From NCBI GenBank assembly GCA_003640385.1, contig RCAB01000005.1, positions 1-64,000 of the forward strand: a stretch of DNA of 64,000 nt, read 5' to 3'. The notes below the pieces were generated by a model, which searched no databases, was not told the origin of the DNA, and was given only the letters and a program-made list of their open reading frames with translations. Position 1 is the first letter of the stretch, and each line of letters opens with the position of its first letter. Below, piece after piece: positions 12,701 through 25,000 of the stretch. The position numbers and the translations under genes are program-made. This stretch comes from Setaria digitata (taxonomy: Eukaryota > Nematoda > Chromadorea > Rhabditida > Setariidae).

Positions 12701-15700
12701 TCATAAGTCTTCTTTGTATTCCTATGAAAAGATGAAACTCTCTCTGATGAATACTAAACAAAAAGCATCGGATTGCATAGTTTCTTAGACTTGGAATTCC
12801 AAAACTTTTTGTAGAGAAGGAAAATATATGATATCGAAAACATCATATTATTATTATAAAAGCAAATATAACTAATAGTCTGCAATCAAAACTTCTGGAA
12901 AATTATTTTGTTTTAATCTTTTGTAATGTCAGATACAAGGCATTATATGAACAAATTTTGATGCAAACGTAAATGACAATGGGACAAAACCTTCAGGACT
13001 TCTCCTCTTTTGTGAATAATCATCCAACATTTGCTCAATACTATCTAGGCCATGACAAGAATTGCCGTAGCTGAAATTATGCTGCTACAGTAAATGATAT
13101 ATAAAGAAATTTACTTTCAGCTAACGAATTACTTCAGAATAAAATCAATTTCAAATTGAAATGAGCACTGTTTCCTATCACTACTATAATAGTGAATAAT
13201 CTTTTAAATGCAAAAAATTAATATCCCCAAAATTAAAAAATTAAGTCACAATGTACAGCATGCCTTCTAGTTTGTTCCTGGTAAACAGGCTCTAAATCCG
13301 GTGCATTTGCCGCATAACGATCGCTAAATTTAGCGCGCTTTAATACTTCTGTTGTGTGTTGTAGGTCAGAAAGTAAAGCTTCTGCAATAGAGATATCTTC
13401 ACATCATGTAAGAAACAAGTGCTTAAGAAATATTAGAAAACAACCTGGTAAGAGGACAAAAATGCTTTTAAAGAAAAGAAAAAACATTCTCAACATTATA
13501 ATATGAACAAGGTACTTGCGAGTGACAAAAAGAAAGATCAGGAAGTTTTAAAAGATCTGAATCTAGAAATTATAAAGTTATCTGGAATACTGGCAGTAAG
13601 TGGTGTGTGCTAGAAAAGTACCCAGCAGTATAGATAAAATTAAATTTCCTGAAATCAGTTAACACAATTAGGTGTGAATTTGACCATAACTAGGAATAAG
13701 TTTTACGAATCTCTTATCCAATGTCCCATGTTTTTTTCCATACCAAAATCACCATTTCTTCTCTACTCTAAGTGATAACTCCGCATGCTAAAAAATAGGC
13801 TTCCTTTTTGTTAGCCAATTCTTTTCGGCATGCAAAATTATAGGATACATTTAACATTCCATTAAGTGAGAAGCAGCTACCTGTGAAATTAGATCTTCAA
13901 AGAAACATTTGGCACAACACTCTGTTTTGCCGACGAAAACGTCGAGGAAACTGGAAGATCACAAAAACACGTGTGAGACACGTAAATGCCATTAATCTTG
14001 AATGAAAGAAGAAAGATTCTAAGCGTAATCTATATCTTCATCAGAAATTAAAGCGAATCTACAAAATGAAAAGCTTTAAGGAAATGCAGAACTTCAAAAT
14101 GAAGGTGTCAGGAAATTAGTAACTAATGAAAAAAAAATTCCCTAATGAAATACATGAAGAGGAAATCCGGAATCACTTCGACTCAGTGTACTGAACAAAT
14201 ATCGAATAGAGAGAACAAACAGTGAAATCAACTCATTCGACCACGCATACGCTTCTCACTGACATTGAGAGCACAAGATTTATTCATTTATTCATCCAGA
14301 ATATATCTTTAGGCCTGTACAGAAAGAAAAAAGACGGATGATCAGATAAGATGGAGAGGTATAGTTGAACAAGAGCTAGCTAATGCTACATGGAATCTTC
14401 ATAATAACACATCAAAACTACTCTCCACCTCTCCTCATTCATTTTTATTATCTAAGCCAGCTGTTGGTGTTATTGCTGTTATTCCTCACACGCACCTTCA
14501 CAATGTACTACACATACTCGCAATTCTGAAAGTTAGCAGCTGATGTAAATCCACTATTCAACTCATCGACAGACATTTACTAACAGCTGGATGAGTTGGA
14601 AAACTTCTGATAGCATTCATCGAATCAAAAAAGCAGTAGTTCCATGTGTGAGCTTTAACTGTTAATAAAGCCATTAAGAAATTCCAGACGTATCTCATTT
14701 GCTTATCGCCTATCTCTTTCTTCTCACGATAGTTACCTTATTCTTTTGATTATGTCAACAGGCTCACGTCTCTTCCTCGGTCAGCAGCAGCTAAGGTAAG
14801 GTAACAGCATCGAAGTGAGTTGTCATATCTGCATGACTTAGACCACATAAATAAGTGACAACAAAAGAAACCATTTGTATAATTGGCGACATCAGCCCAA
14901 GTGACGGAAGGGCGACCACCACTGCTCGCTGACGTCGACATAAATGAACACTTGAGAGAGTCCTTTTCGGTAATAAACAGCTCTACTTAGAGAATGTTTC
15001 TTTGGGACAGAAGGAACTGCTCACATTCCTGTTGACAGTGATGACATTAGACGATAAAAGCAGACTGAATGGGAGCACATTATTTCTCGCTGGAGCACAA
15101 ATGAACTGTGTTCAACTGCACTAATAAACGTAGAAAGCTGAAGGAGGGAGCAGCACAAAACTCCGATGCCTACTACAAAGAAATTTGTTTTGCGGTTCGT
15201 CGAATGGTGCGATAGATGTGGTAGATGGCGTTAGTCAGCTGTAATGCTATGAGGTGGTGATAGGTTGCTATTCTTCGAGGAATTGTGCCCTAAGGCAAAA
15301 CATACAACGGAATGAATATAGCACAATGCAACTATCGCTGATACACAGACGAAGTGCCGCGACGTGAGAAAATCGAGAAATTTCATTCATTAGAAGGACG
15401 GGATGGAAATCCGCAACTAAGTTAGGCAATACTTTTGGTAAAAACAAATAATATCTCACCAACAACTACGATTTTCACACACCAACCGAAGCAAAATTCT
15501 GCACTTTTAATTCCTTTTTGAAATTTAAAAATTTCTTGCGGACGTGTCAGTTCTGAAGGAAAATAAATCATAACACGCAAAGTGAGAATTGATGCGAATG
15601 AATACAATAAAACGGAGTGGAATCTCAGCACCAGCTAAGGATAGTTTATTTTGCTGCGGATAATCTAGCCAATGTAACTAACTAGAGGCAAAAAGTCGCT

Positions 15701-16340
15701 TGTAAAACAAGCCATTTCTTCTTTTTTTTTTTTTGATTTTTAGAATGTACTGCAAAAAATATAATTTAAACAGATATCTGCAATAAACTGAACAAGAATT
15801 AAAACCTTTTCCACAGTGAATTCAATAAAAACGTCGCACAGTAATAACAGGAAAACTGAAACTTCTGCCGAACGTTTTAAACTGGACAATGTAGGCATAA
15901 AAAACCTTGCATTATTTTGGTCATATAATGAAAGTATTGAGACGGTGTTTCAAACTAAATTATTTCTACTATTAATTCTGGCGCTTAGGTATTCACAATC
16001 TGAAGTGTGGAAAATTTTGGACTCGATTATAGAACAGAGAAAATTTAATTTTAATAAATGCGGATCATGTAAGTAATGAATATGAATGAAATTTGTAAAA
16101 ATGTAAAAAGAAAGAGATCCTCCAACTCTAGGTTATAGAAGAGAATATTTGAGCTCAACTTCCAATAATTATGAGAAATGTGATAGCACGGAGAAAAAGA
16201 ATTTCGCGCCGTTATGTAACAACGAAAATATTCAAGCGATAGCATAAATGTTCGTTAAAAATAACTCAGAAAACTCCAGTGGGAACCTGAAGAAATTAAT
16301 GCAAAAAATTCATAAAATGAAACTTACCGAGATCTTCCAT
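9749..16340 (-). CDS. Paxillin-like focal adhesion adaptor (LD motifs plus four LIM domains)
   Basis: Paxillin links integrin adhesions to the actin cytoskeleton; its C-terminal LIM domains target it to adhesions and its LD motifs bind kinases and vinculin. Firm exons are 11593 to about 11727, 11221-11394, 11041-11136, 10563-10697 and 9749-10015. They encode [12 protein letters not shown] followed by four double-zinc LIM domains, with motifs such as [44 protein letters not shown] and KFHPEHFCC. The protein ends [13 protein letters not shown]. Upstream exons are likely at 12569-12650 (LD-like LFRELEYD) and about 13250-13381 (LD1-like EALLSDLQ). The first coding exon, 16328-16340, carries only MEDL. 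The joins among the upstream exons are the only phase-consistent ones I found, using a weak acceptor at 11714. The N-terminus is much shorter than vertebrate paxillin, giving about 339 aa in this model. The C. elegans counterpart would be pxl-1. Confidence 0.88.
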
Positions 16341-16344
16341 TGCT

Positions 16345-16352
16345 CTGTAAAT
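16345..16352 (-). promoter_or_regulatory. Probable trans-splice acceptor of the paxillin-like gene
   Basis: The minus strand reads tttacag followed by agca and then the ATG of the 13-nt first coding exon. The AG lies 4 nt from the start codon, as at other genes in this window, which suggests SL addition. Confidence 0.45.
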
Positions 16353-18570
16353 CTCGTTATGGTGAATGTTTAAGCGAATACAACAAAAAATTTGGTTGAA
16401 TTGTCGAATACAGTTTTATCCGATCCTTACTCATCTCCAGATCTCCTGCAGGGATACAGAAATGATAACTTATATACACTTTCCTCTATTACATCTCGAA
16501 TCGCACATCGCAATTGATTTAACCTTTGATTTTTCAATCAACGGAGGGACAAAAAGAGGTTTTAGAAGATGTAAAAAAAGAAAGGGAGGGAGTGAGAAGG
16601 TTCAATTACTGAGGAACAATGCGAGATGAAGTGATAATTGGACAATAAACATCTTACGAAGGGAGAACATGCACAGATTCCCCGTAGTAACATTATCACG
16701 AAAGAAAAATATTTCATGAAGATACTTTCACTTTTAGTGCAATATTTTCAGTCCACGAGAACCGTAAAAAATGATGACTGCGGATGTATATCATATCAAA
16801 GCCCTCAGGAAAGTTCACCAGTCAGAAACTAACCATTTGCATTACGTACGGAAATCACTTTCTTCGATGTCACTTTTCCTCCCATCCAACGCCAATAATT
16901 TCTTGGTAATGACTAACGTTGAGCGGTTGTAAAGCGACATGAAGAAATATATTACTATCGCAATGTGTCCGGTTAGCAAAGACAATATCTACAGTGCACT
17001 AAGCTAATATACAACGACCTCCATACTAACAAGTACTCCATTAGGTTTGCATAAAACTAAGCAAAAGTAGGGTACTTCAGTGTGAGCATACGACTACAAT
17101 ATTTCTGCTTCCTAAAATAAACAGTTAGTCATTACAAATACCACTCCAAATATCACTACAGTATTCGACAGTGGCAAGACTGTATCTAAAAACTATTTAC
17201 AACTGAAGAAGGTACAGTGTTATACAACATACTCTCAGTAAAGCTGTGAATGGCTGATTTCTTCAAGGAAGAAACAACTCTCAAAAAGCTGTTGACAGGC
17301 ATCTTTCGAATAACTGTATTATAACTGCAAAGAAAAATTTGTCTTACAGAAACCACCAGGTTGGGACTTAAGACTTCCAATTTACTCCAACCACTCTGGA
17401 TTCTGTTGAATAAAAAAATCGTCATTTTTCACTTCATTCCTACTTGCCCTTCAAATCACTAAAGATTTAGACGAGCAAAATGAGACGGACGTAATCCAAA
17501 GTCAATACAAATAACAGGTATGTGCGTATAGCAGAAAACTATTATCAGTGAATAAATAATATAGGAGCGATGCAACATATCATGATGTGTCACAACAGTA
17601 TTCAATAAAACAGTAATGGACCATCCACACAACTGCTTCCATTCCTTCCATTTACTCTCATTCATTTCAATCAAGTCCCAACTCTTCATTGCCCTCACTG
17701 GAAATTTTTACCGAATTCTATAAACTATCTTGCACATGTTTTTTCCACAAAGAGAATTTACAAGCTACGCAGATTGGGAAAACGAAGAAAAACATAACTT
17801 CCTCATGCAACGCTAAGGAATCAAAAACCTACCTTTAAAATGAGGAAGGATTTTGTATGTTCTATTAGAATAAAGAACTAATATTAACAATAAATGATGA
17901 AACACACAGAAATTCGCACAACTGATATCATGCCATAACGAAAGTGGTGAAAACTAATGATAAATCAAAACGCACAACAATATTACAGAAGGATTCATGG
18001 GAAACATTTATCCCAGCATTATACAGCAGACAACGGCCAAACGCCTTTTTTTTTCCCCAATGAAACGACCACATAAAAATAAGACTCGTATAAAAATTTA
18101 AAATACCCTCATTTCATTTTATCTTTCTCACACATAAGGAAATTCAGGAAGGATTAGATAAATTAAATAACCGTAGATACAAAATCTTATGCCCTTCTCA
18201 CATTATTTTCTAGAGAACAATAAGTGAACTCACAGGCTTCGCTCACAAAATTATAAGAATTATTTACAAATATGTACAAGATTAACAAAAAAAAAGTAGA
18301 AAGAAACTAGCGAATTTGTAATAAAGGGGGAAATGTTTAGCAGCATAAAAAAAAATATGGAACAACCGAGTGCAGAAGCGGACTTTGTCAATTTTTGCAC
18401 TTTTTTTTACACATCAGAAATAAAAATCTCGTGACTACAGGCACAGTAAACTGAGATGCTTTGAAGCATATTTGATAGTGCAACGTATGCGTCTTCTATC
18501 CTAATGTGATGATGGGCAATTCTTTCAACAAAGATGGAACAATAAATTATAACATGAAATTCAAATGGAT
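16353..18570. other. Intergenic between the paxillin-like and METTL16 genes
   Basis: Both flanking genes are on the minus strand, so this holds the paxillin promoter and the METTL16 3' UTR. No exon with a recognisable protein could be supported on either strand. Open frames of 60-92 codons lack domains and splice context. Confidence 0.5.
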
Positions 18571-21547
18571 TTAAGACGAAGAAGGCTGAACTGATTTTTC
18601 TAGTTTGGCTAACTGATTTCTGCAGAACTGCCATATCTGATGTAAACTGTGTCGTGATCCTTCTAACCAAAATAATTTCAGACAATGCTCAGAAGGATAA
18701 ACCACTAAGCGGAAACGAATTAGTGGTTGTAATTTAGCATCCAGTGGTACATAGGCCTGAAAATTAAACATCTATTATTTATGTCGTTAAGAAATACAAT
18801 GTTGGTATAAAATATATAAAAACATACAAATGGGTTAATAAAAGCGAAATCCACCTGCAAGGAAACATCACGTGTATTGCTATTTTTTTTGGTCCCAGCA
18901 AATATTAAACATTCAGTGAAATTGCCAGCATTGGTATAACTATCTTTGCCATCACCGTTACCCAAATTGACTGTGCAACCAACATCAGTCCGACCAAGAC
19001 AATATCGTTTAGTCATAGGTGGGAAAATGCCCGAAGTCCGTTGGGCACGACGCTTCTGTCGCTGCTGTGACCACGTATTTTTAACAGCCTCACACAAAAA
19101 GCTACTATTATCTTGTTTTTCACAGGAGACCTATAAACACTGCGAACAAATTAAATTATTTAAAATCAATTTAGCTAGCCATAAAGCAACTAAATGCTTT
19201 AAAACAAAAAGCCTCATTATGTATAAATATTGTTCAGATGCAATGAAAACGCTTAAAATCAGAAAACTTACCTCAAGAGAAGCTAACACTTTTTTTATCC
19301 AAGCAAATGAACTTTCTTTACCCTCCAAAACTGCTGGTAAATACAGCTCCAGTGGTGGTGAACACTTCATCAACTAAAAATTAATCAGTGAGTACATACC
19401 TCAAAATATGTTACAATAAACTTCAAAATACAGTAAAATATGGAATCAAAAAGAAGTGTAATCGGAGTCTAACTTTAACCAATTTTATTCGGGCTTCGAA
19501 AGTCCAAGCAAGTACCCAACGGTGTGTTTTCCCTTGATAGAGTGTCATCACAGTTGAACGTACACTCAGACAACGTCCTAATTTCTTTCGCAACTCAACT
19601 AAACTTGATTTCTTTCCAACCATCGAAGTATATAACCTGAAAATTTGAAATTAATTGCTGGACTAATTAAAATGAAGAAAGAATATGTTCAAGAACAGAG
19701 TGAAAGAAACTAACTTCACAGTATTTTGCAAAACAAAACTGTCCTCAATTAAACGAGAAACAAATGCAACTTCTCCACCCTGAAATGCAATATATTCTAA
19801 CAATATTGCCTTCAATCCCGTCATATACCAATGATTCAAATTTTGCACTATGATTTCCACCTTAAAGTGATGGTTTAATTTTTATTGGAAGATGAAAATA
19901 TCAAGCCAGCGTCAAAGAAATAATGATGGGAACTCTGTCCCGGCACAATTTTATAAAACTTGATCAAATTAAGCCAATAAGAAAAGATAATCTTAATCTA
20001 TTTCAGTAGCGTAAAATTGTACCGTAACAGCTAATTCGTTACTTCGAGCGACTGTGGCTGAGTGCGGTTCAGGACGATCTGAACAATCCGATCCACCACC
20101 CACATTTGTTAATACATTATCTTTCAGGTACCTGAATTTCTAAAAAGAAAAAAATTTTCTGTTCAAAAAACCAGTAAAGACTGCTCAATGAAATTACTGC
20201 TCAATGCAATTCAATTTACCTCTTCAAATTCTTCGTATTCATAAAATGGAGGATTACACATACAAAATGTAAATTCGGCTTCCGGATGAGAGCGTACAAC
20301 ATCCTAAAAGTGGAAATCTTAAATAAAGTTTAATTCGACCGCAAAACACTGAGCTGAACTAAAAGCCGCACCTTAATCATACAGTCCATTGGTACCCGAA
20401 CAACATCAATTCTTTCACCCATATCATTTGTCTCTACATTTCGACTTGCAATCTGAAACAAAAAAAAAAGAAACCAAAAGACTGTTAATTTTAATGGATC
20501 CGGAATTTCGATTTACTTTGTTATACTGCATACTTCAACCGCGAAAGGATCGGCATCAGTTGCTAGAAATTTCCAACCAAATAGTTTTGCACCCAATAAT
20601 GGATACACGCATGATGCACCTGTTCCTGAAAGTTTCGAAACACAATTCCAAATATCCAAATTTCACTTCAAAAATTATAAGGCTATGAGCACAATTCCAG
20701 TGATGACAGTGTCACAACTGAAATTCTGATTAGTACTGATATTACTGAAATAAACTTTGGGAAGTCTAGAAATACTTTAAAAAATAGTTTCTAAGCCCAA
20801 TGTAAAATGATGGAATAAGTATAATATAATTCTAAACACAATATAATTTTAAATATAATGTGAATTTGCAGAGTACTAGCTACTCTGTTACTCCGCAACA
20901 GAAAAATAAAACCAGAGTTCCTGAAATATACAACGACCAAATTATTCATCGGTAATAAGTCTTTCGGAAAGAAAATAGTGTCCTTGCAGCTGATCTTTCA
21001 GTCTAATATTACATTCATCATTATATAGTCACTATAGTAACTCCTTTCCTGATTGGAGAGAACATACCAATATCGATGCCAAGAACATTCTCCGAAATGC
21101 CATTTGCTTTCAGCAAGTCATCAATAAAAAGGATGTAATTAAGACGCTGTGGAATACGTGGTACCAGACAATCAGGGGGCATCTCAACATCTAACCCAAA
21201 ATCACTGAGTAGTAGAGTTCGAGCCAGAATTCGTACAGCGTTCGTATCACGAAAATTCATTTTCAACTGAAACTGACAATCGAAATAAATCATAGGAAAT
21301 GAAAGTAAAGTAAAAGTTAAGAGTGTAGGTGTTTCTGGATGGTGTGAACTGAACGGCAACGGTATAACACGCAACCTCTAGTTATCAAAATTTCTGCTTC
21401 TCTTTAAAATCGGTAAAAGATACCAGGCACAACATAATATACCTTGCCATTCGAACCAATGTAGCAGTGTGACCGGAATTCAACGAATTTATCAGCTAGG
21501 ATGTTGAAGTCCGGAGGTTTATCCTTGTATGGATTTCTAGGATGCAT
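18571..21547 (-). CDS. mett-10: METTL16/METT-10 U6 and mRNA N6-adenosine methyltransferase
   Basis: METTL16-type enzymes add m6A to U6 snRNA and to structured RNA targets such as SAM-synthetase transcripts. Eleven exons are in phase: 21443-21547, 21068-21272, 20534-20625, 20372-20452, 20220-20303, 20023-20139, 19715-19779, 19480-19636, 19272-19373, 18855-19130 and 18571-18756. They give 489 aa. The N-terminus MHPRNPYKDKPPDFNILADK matches the family's RNA-binding start. Next come the SAM-binding motif IDIGTGASCVYPLLGAKLFG, the catalytic NPPF (CMCNPPFYEYEEFEE), GGEVAFVSRLIEDS, TSMVGKKSSL and QGKTHRWVLAWTF. The C-terminal part, including IWQFCRNQLAKLEKSV, corresponds to the vertebrate-conserved region that engages RNA. 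Identification is firm. An AG acceptor at 21594-21595 lies 46 nt upstream of the ATG. Confidence 0.95.
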
Positions 21548-22086
21548 TTTTTCGTTGAGTGGCATGCAGACGTGTAGTATTTGTCGTTTCCACCTAAAAC
21601 ATGGTCCAAAAGGTACGCACCTTTAATGAAACCTTTACAACCTTGCTTACTCCCACAACACCACCAATCGACAATACTCTGAACATGGCACAAGAAAAAT
21701 AATGCGGCCCGATTATGTAACGGTTATAATTCCATGGAGATACAGTGTATAGATAGACTAAAGTTAAGTCAACAGGATTGGCGGACATAACGCTAAACTT
21801 TTATAGACAAAGACAGGGATGTCACTGAGGGGCAGTGGTTGCGAAGTTTCAAGAAGATGAGGGACAAGCCGTGGACTTCTAAACGCTGTTCAGTTAGTCA
21901 TTTTTTGTGGAACTGAAAAGCTGCCATTCTCTGCAACTTCCAGTCTGTTCACAAATGAACAATACTCGCGCATGCATCCCAACTAACCTATTAGTAGTTG
22001 ATAGTAATATAAGTTAGGAAGTTAGACTGCATAATGAAGTGACTACGAAAAGATTGACAGTGTCCTGGGATTTAATTATGAGATAA
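21548..22086. other. Divergent intergenic region METTL16 / multi-EGF gene
   Basis: The two flanking genes run away from each other, so promoters for both should lie here. No exon or repeat is supported. Minus-strand frames of 64-65 codons lack features. Confidence 0.5.
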
Positions 22087-25000
22087 ATGATGATGACGAC
22101 CGGTCTGTTCCTGTTCCGGCTTTTTCTGTTATGTAATCTCAATTCCCTGCTAGATTTTATCTTTGTGTCTAGTGAACTACTTCCTTCCATTTACCCTGCA
22201 AATATTTGCAAAGTCCACTACTTCCTGGCAAACCACTTTATACCAACTTCGAGCCTATTTTCTGCCCTGGGATGGAAGAGAATTGGTTCATTTGTGTTGC
22301 TTATGATAAATTTCAATATATTAGTGGGGATAATAAAACAGGTGATATACGGATGAGCCACTTCTCGCGAAGTTTATAATTCAGGTGCCATAACATATGC
22401 TATATGTGCATTCGAATTTCAAGCGAAACGAAGAAGAAAAACGTTCACGGGAAGTACGCAGAGAGTTATCTTTGCCAATTTTAATTAATCACGATTGTAA
22501 GAAACCACCATAGCAGCAACGGATATTCGTTGCAGAACTACGTGGAAGCGTATCACTGATGAGAAGATTTCATACTTTGCCAAAAATACCGAGTATACCT
22601 AGTGCGAAACATCGACGGCAGCAGGTTGGCGATATGGAAACCAATTTTAATCCTTGTAAAATTACACAGCTTTGCCAAAATGGTGGCACATGCGTGTCGA
22701 AAAAAGGAGCGTAAGGTTTTTTTCCAAAATTTTGTCCATTTGCTTTTTACTGCATGAATCACCAGTGAGATGAACTTGGATCATTTTCATCATGAAGTGT
22801 TGAATGAGAGAACGACCGGAAAAGAAAAGTGACGGATAAGGAAGAATTCTGAATCTTGAGATTTCATTGGAAAAGCGCAGTGAGGAGAAATTAAATTGAT
22901 AATTTATTGTGTAGTAATGGTTTACGGACAAAAATGTCTTCCTTCGATTCCCAATATTTTCTTTCATGACAATTCTGACTACTACATCTTTATGAATGGG
23001 CAGGTTCTGAAGAAACAAGGAACTGCCAGAAGCCAAATGCCGTTAAATTTCAGTAATATCCGAGGAGAATGAAATCGGAACATTTGTTAACGCAAAACTA
23101 ACATGTAGCTCATCCATGACTTTGCAACATATCGTTAAGCTTGTGATAAATCATTAGCTCAAATAAATTACTTGTTTCTAACTAACATGGATTAGAGATT
23201 TATCATGAGCTGTTGTGACATATTTGTAGCACAGGTCATTTGTTATATCTAGCTTAGTCAATAATCAGTGGTAACTGCTTACAACACAGTAATTTACGAA
23301 TGATAAGGATAATCTATTCGAATATTACTACGATTTTAGTTACTACTGTCAATGTCTCCCAACTCATTATGGGAAAACCTGCGAGTTTTTAGCGGATCAA
23401 ACAAGTTGCGAAAAAAATTTATGCCAAAATGATGCGACGTGTTACAGGTAATAATGACGACAGTTATTCTCTTCTCCTGTTCATATTTATGGATAGGTGA
23501 GAACAGTGACAAATAGCCGAGAACTTTGAACTGATTTTGCTACAGCTTTCTTTACAGTATTCAACAAAAACGCCAGATAGTGACAACTATGGGAAACAGT
23601 GAGGATGTGGAAAATTTTACAGACACCAAAGTTATGCAGTGGGTCCAATATGAGTACGTTTATTCCACGTGTTTACAACTTGACGTTTCCCTTCTATAAT
23701 GTTAAAGATAAGGAATTTATTGAGGTGCTGGTGCCGGCAAGGTTTCACGGGTTCATTATGCGAATATCCGGAGGAGTTGCGCGAATGCGAGGAGGACTAC
23801 TGCCTACATAAGGGAGTCGGTAAACTGGTGAACACAACGAGTGGTGTCGAAGAATGTAACTGTCAATGTCAGGAACACCACAGTGGGAAGAGGGTAGTTT
23901 ACTGTTTCCGGTATCTTCGGGAAAGTATTCTGGATCACACTATGCTAGTCGAACCCGATCCTTAAATGTAGATCCTAATACGAATCTAATTGGCTAGTTT
24001 CCGCCTGCCCTGAACTTACCTTTCTAATTTTTCTATTCTTACCCTTTCTCGAAGCTGCATTTCGAAATTTCTTATGATTGCCTAGGTCTTCATATTCCAT
24101 GTCGGTCTTGGCATCTTACGGAATTGTTTCCTCGAGATTCTCTTGCCAAATGCCAGCTTGTATTTGTAAACAACGACATGCTGATAATTTTGACTGTAGT
24201 GTGAGATTGTCTTGCCATGTAAGGAATACACCTGTCTTAATGGAGGTATTTGTGTGAACGAGCCAGTGGTGGAGAATAGTACTAATGGAGAACTGACTTA
24301 TAAGGCTAGATGCGACTGTCCGCGGCGTAACGTCTATGGAGTGGCTGCCACCTTCGAAGGTACTTATTTTCATTGTCCAGCTGTCCGCAGTTACTCTTGT
24401 CATCCCGTGAACTGGTGTTCCTACGATACAGATTTTTTATTTGAAAAAGCTCGACCCTATTATAATCCGACTGACCTTTCAGGTGAACACTGCGAGAAGT
24501 TGACAGTGGTGGATGACGAAAGAGTCTATGACGAGTGCTTCCCATGTCGCAAGAATGCGAAGGACTACGTGGCTGATTGCTTGGATGAATACACCCAGAA
24601 TTCTACGCTGCAGTACATGAAAGAGGTGCAAGTGCAGCATTGTCTCTGTGGATATGCTTCCATTTACATCAAACTGATTTGTTCTTCAGATTCTGGAAAC
24701 TTGCGGCAAGCCTTGCGAATCCGCAGCACGATTTTGTCTCAATGGAGGTCTGTGCGATGTCGAAGGACGTCTCGGTAATAGATCTGACGAGACAGACCCT
24801 CTTGAACTTGTTTTGTAAAGTACCATTTGTTAGTCATGTCGAAATAGCAGGCAAAATCATTCTCCATGGATAGTTGGTTCTTTCTCACTTTTATCTTTTG
24901 TAGTTAATAACTTTTAACCCTTTTTTAGATGAAGACAACGTAACATCTTATATAATTCCTGTCTGTCAATGTGTTGGCTTAGATGAAGGGATTCTTTGCG

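Noticed and set aside
9749..16340. PINCH/UNC-97 as the identity of the LIM gene
   Set aside because: The LDSMLGTLQ motif before LIM1, exactly four LIM domains and the CNGPI and YHEKRGSLC motifs match paxillin, not PINCH.
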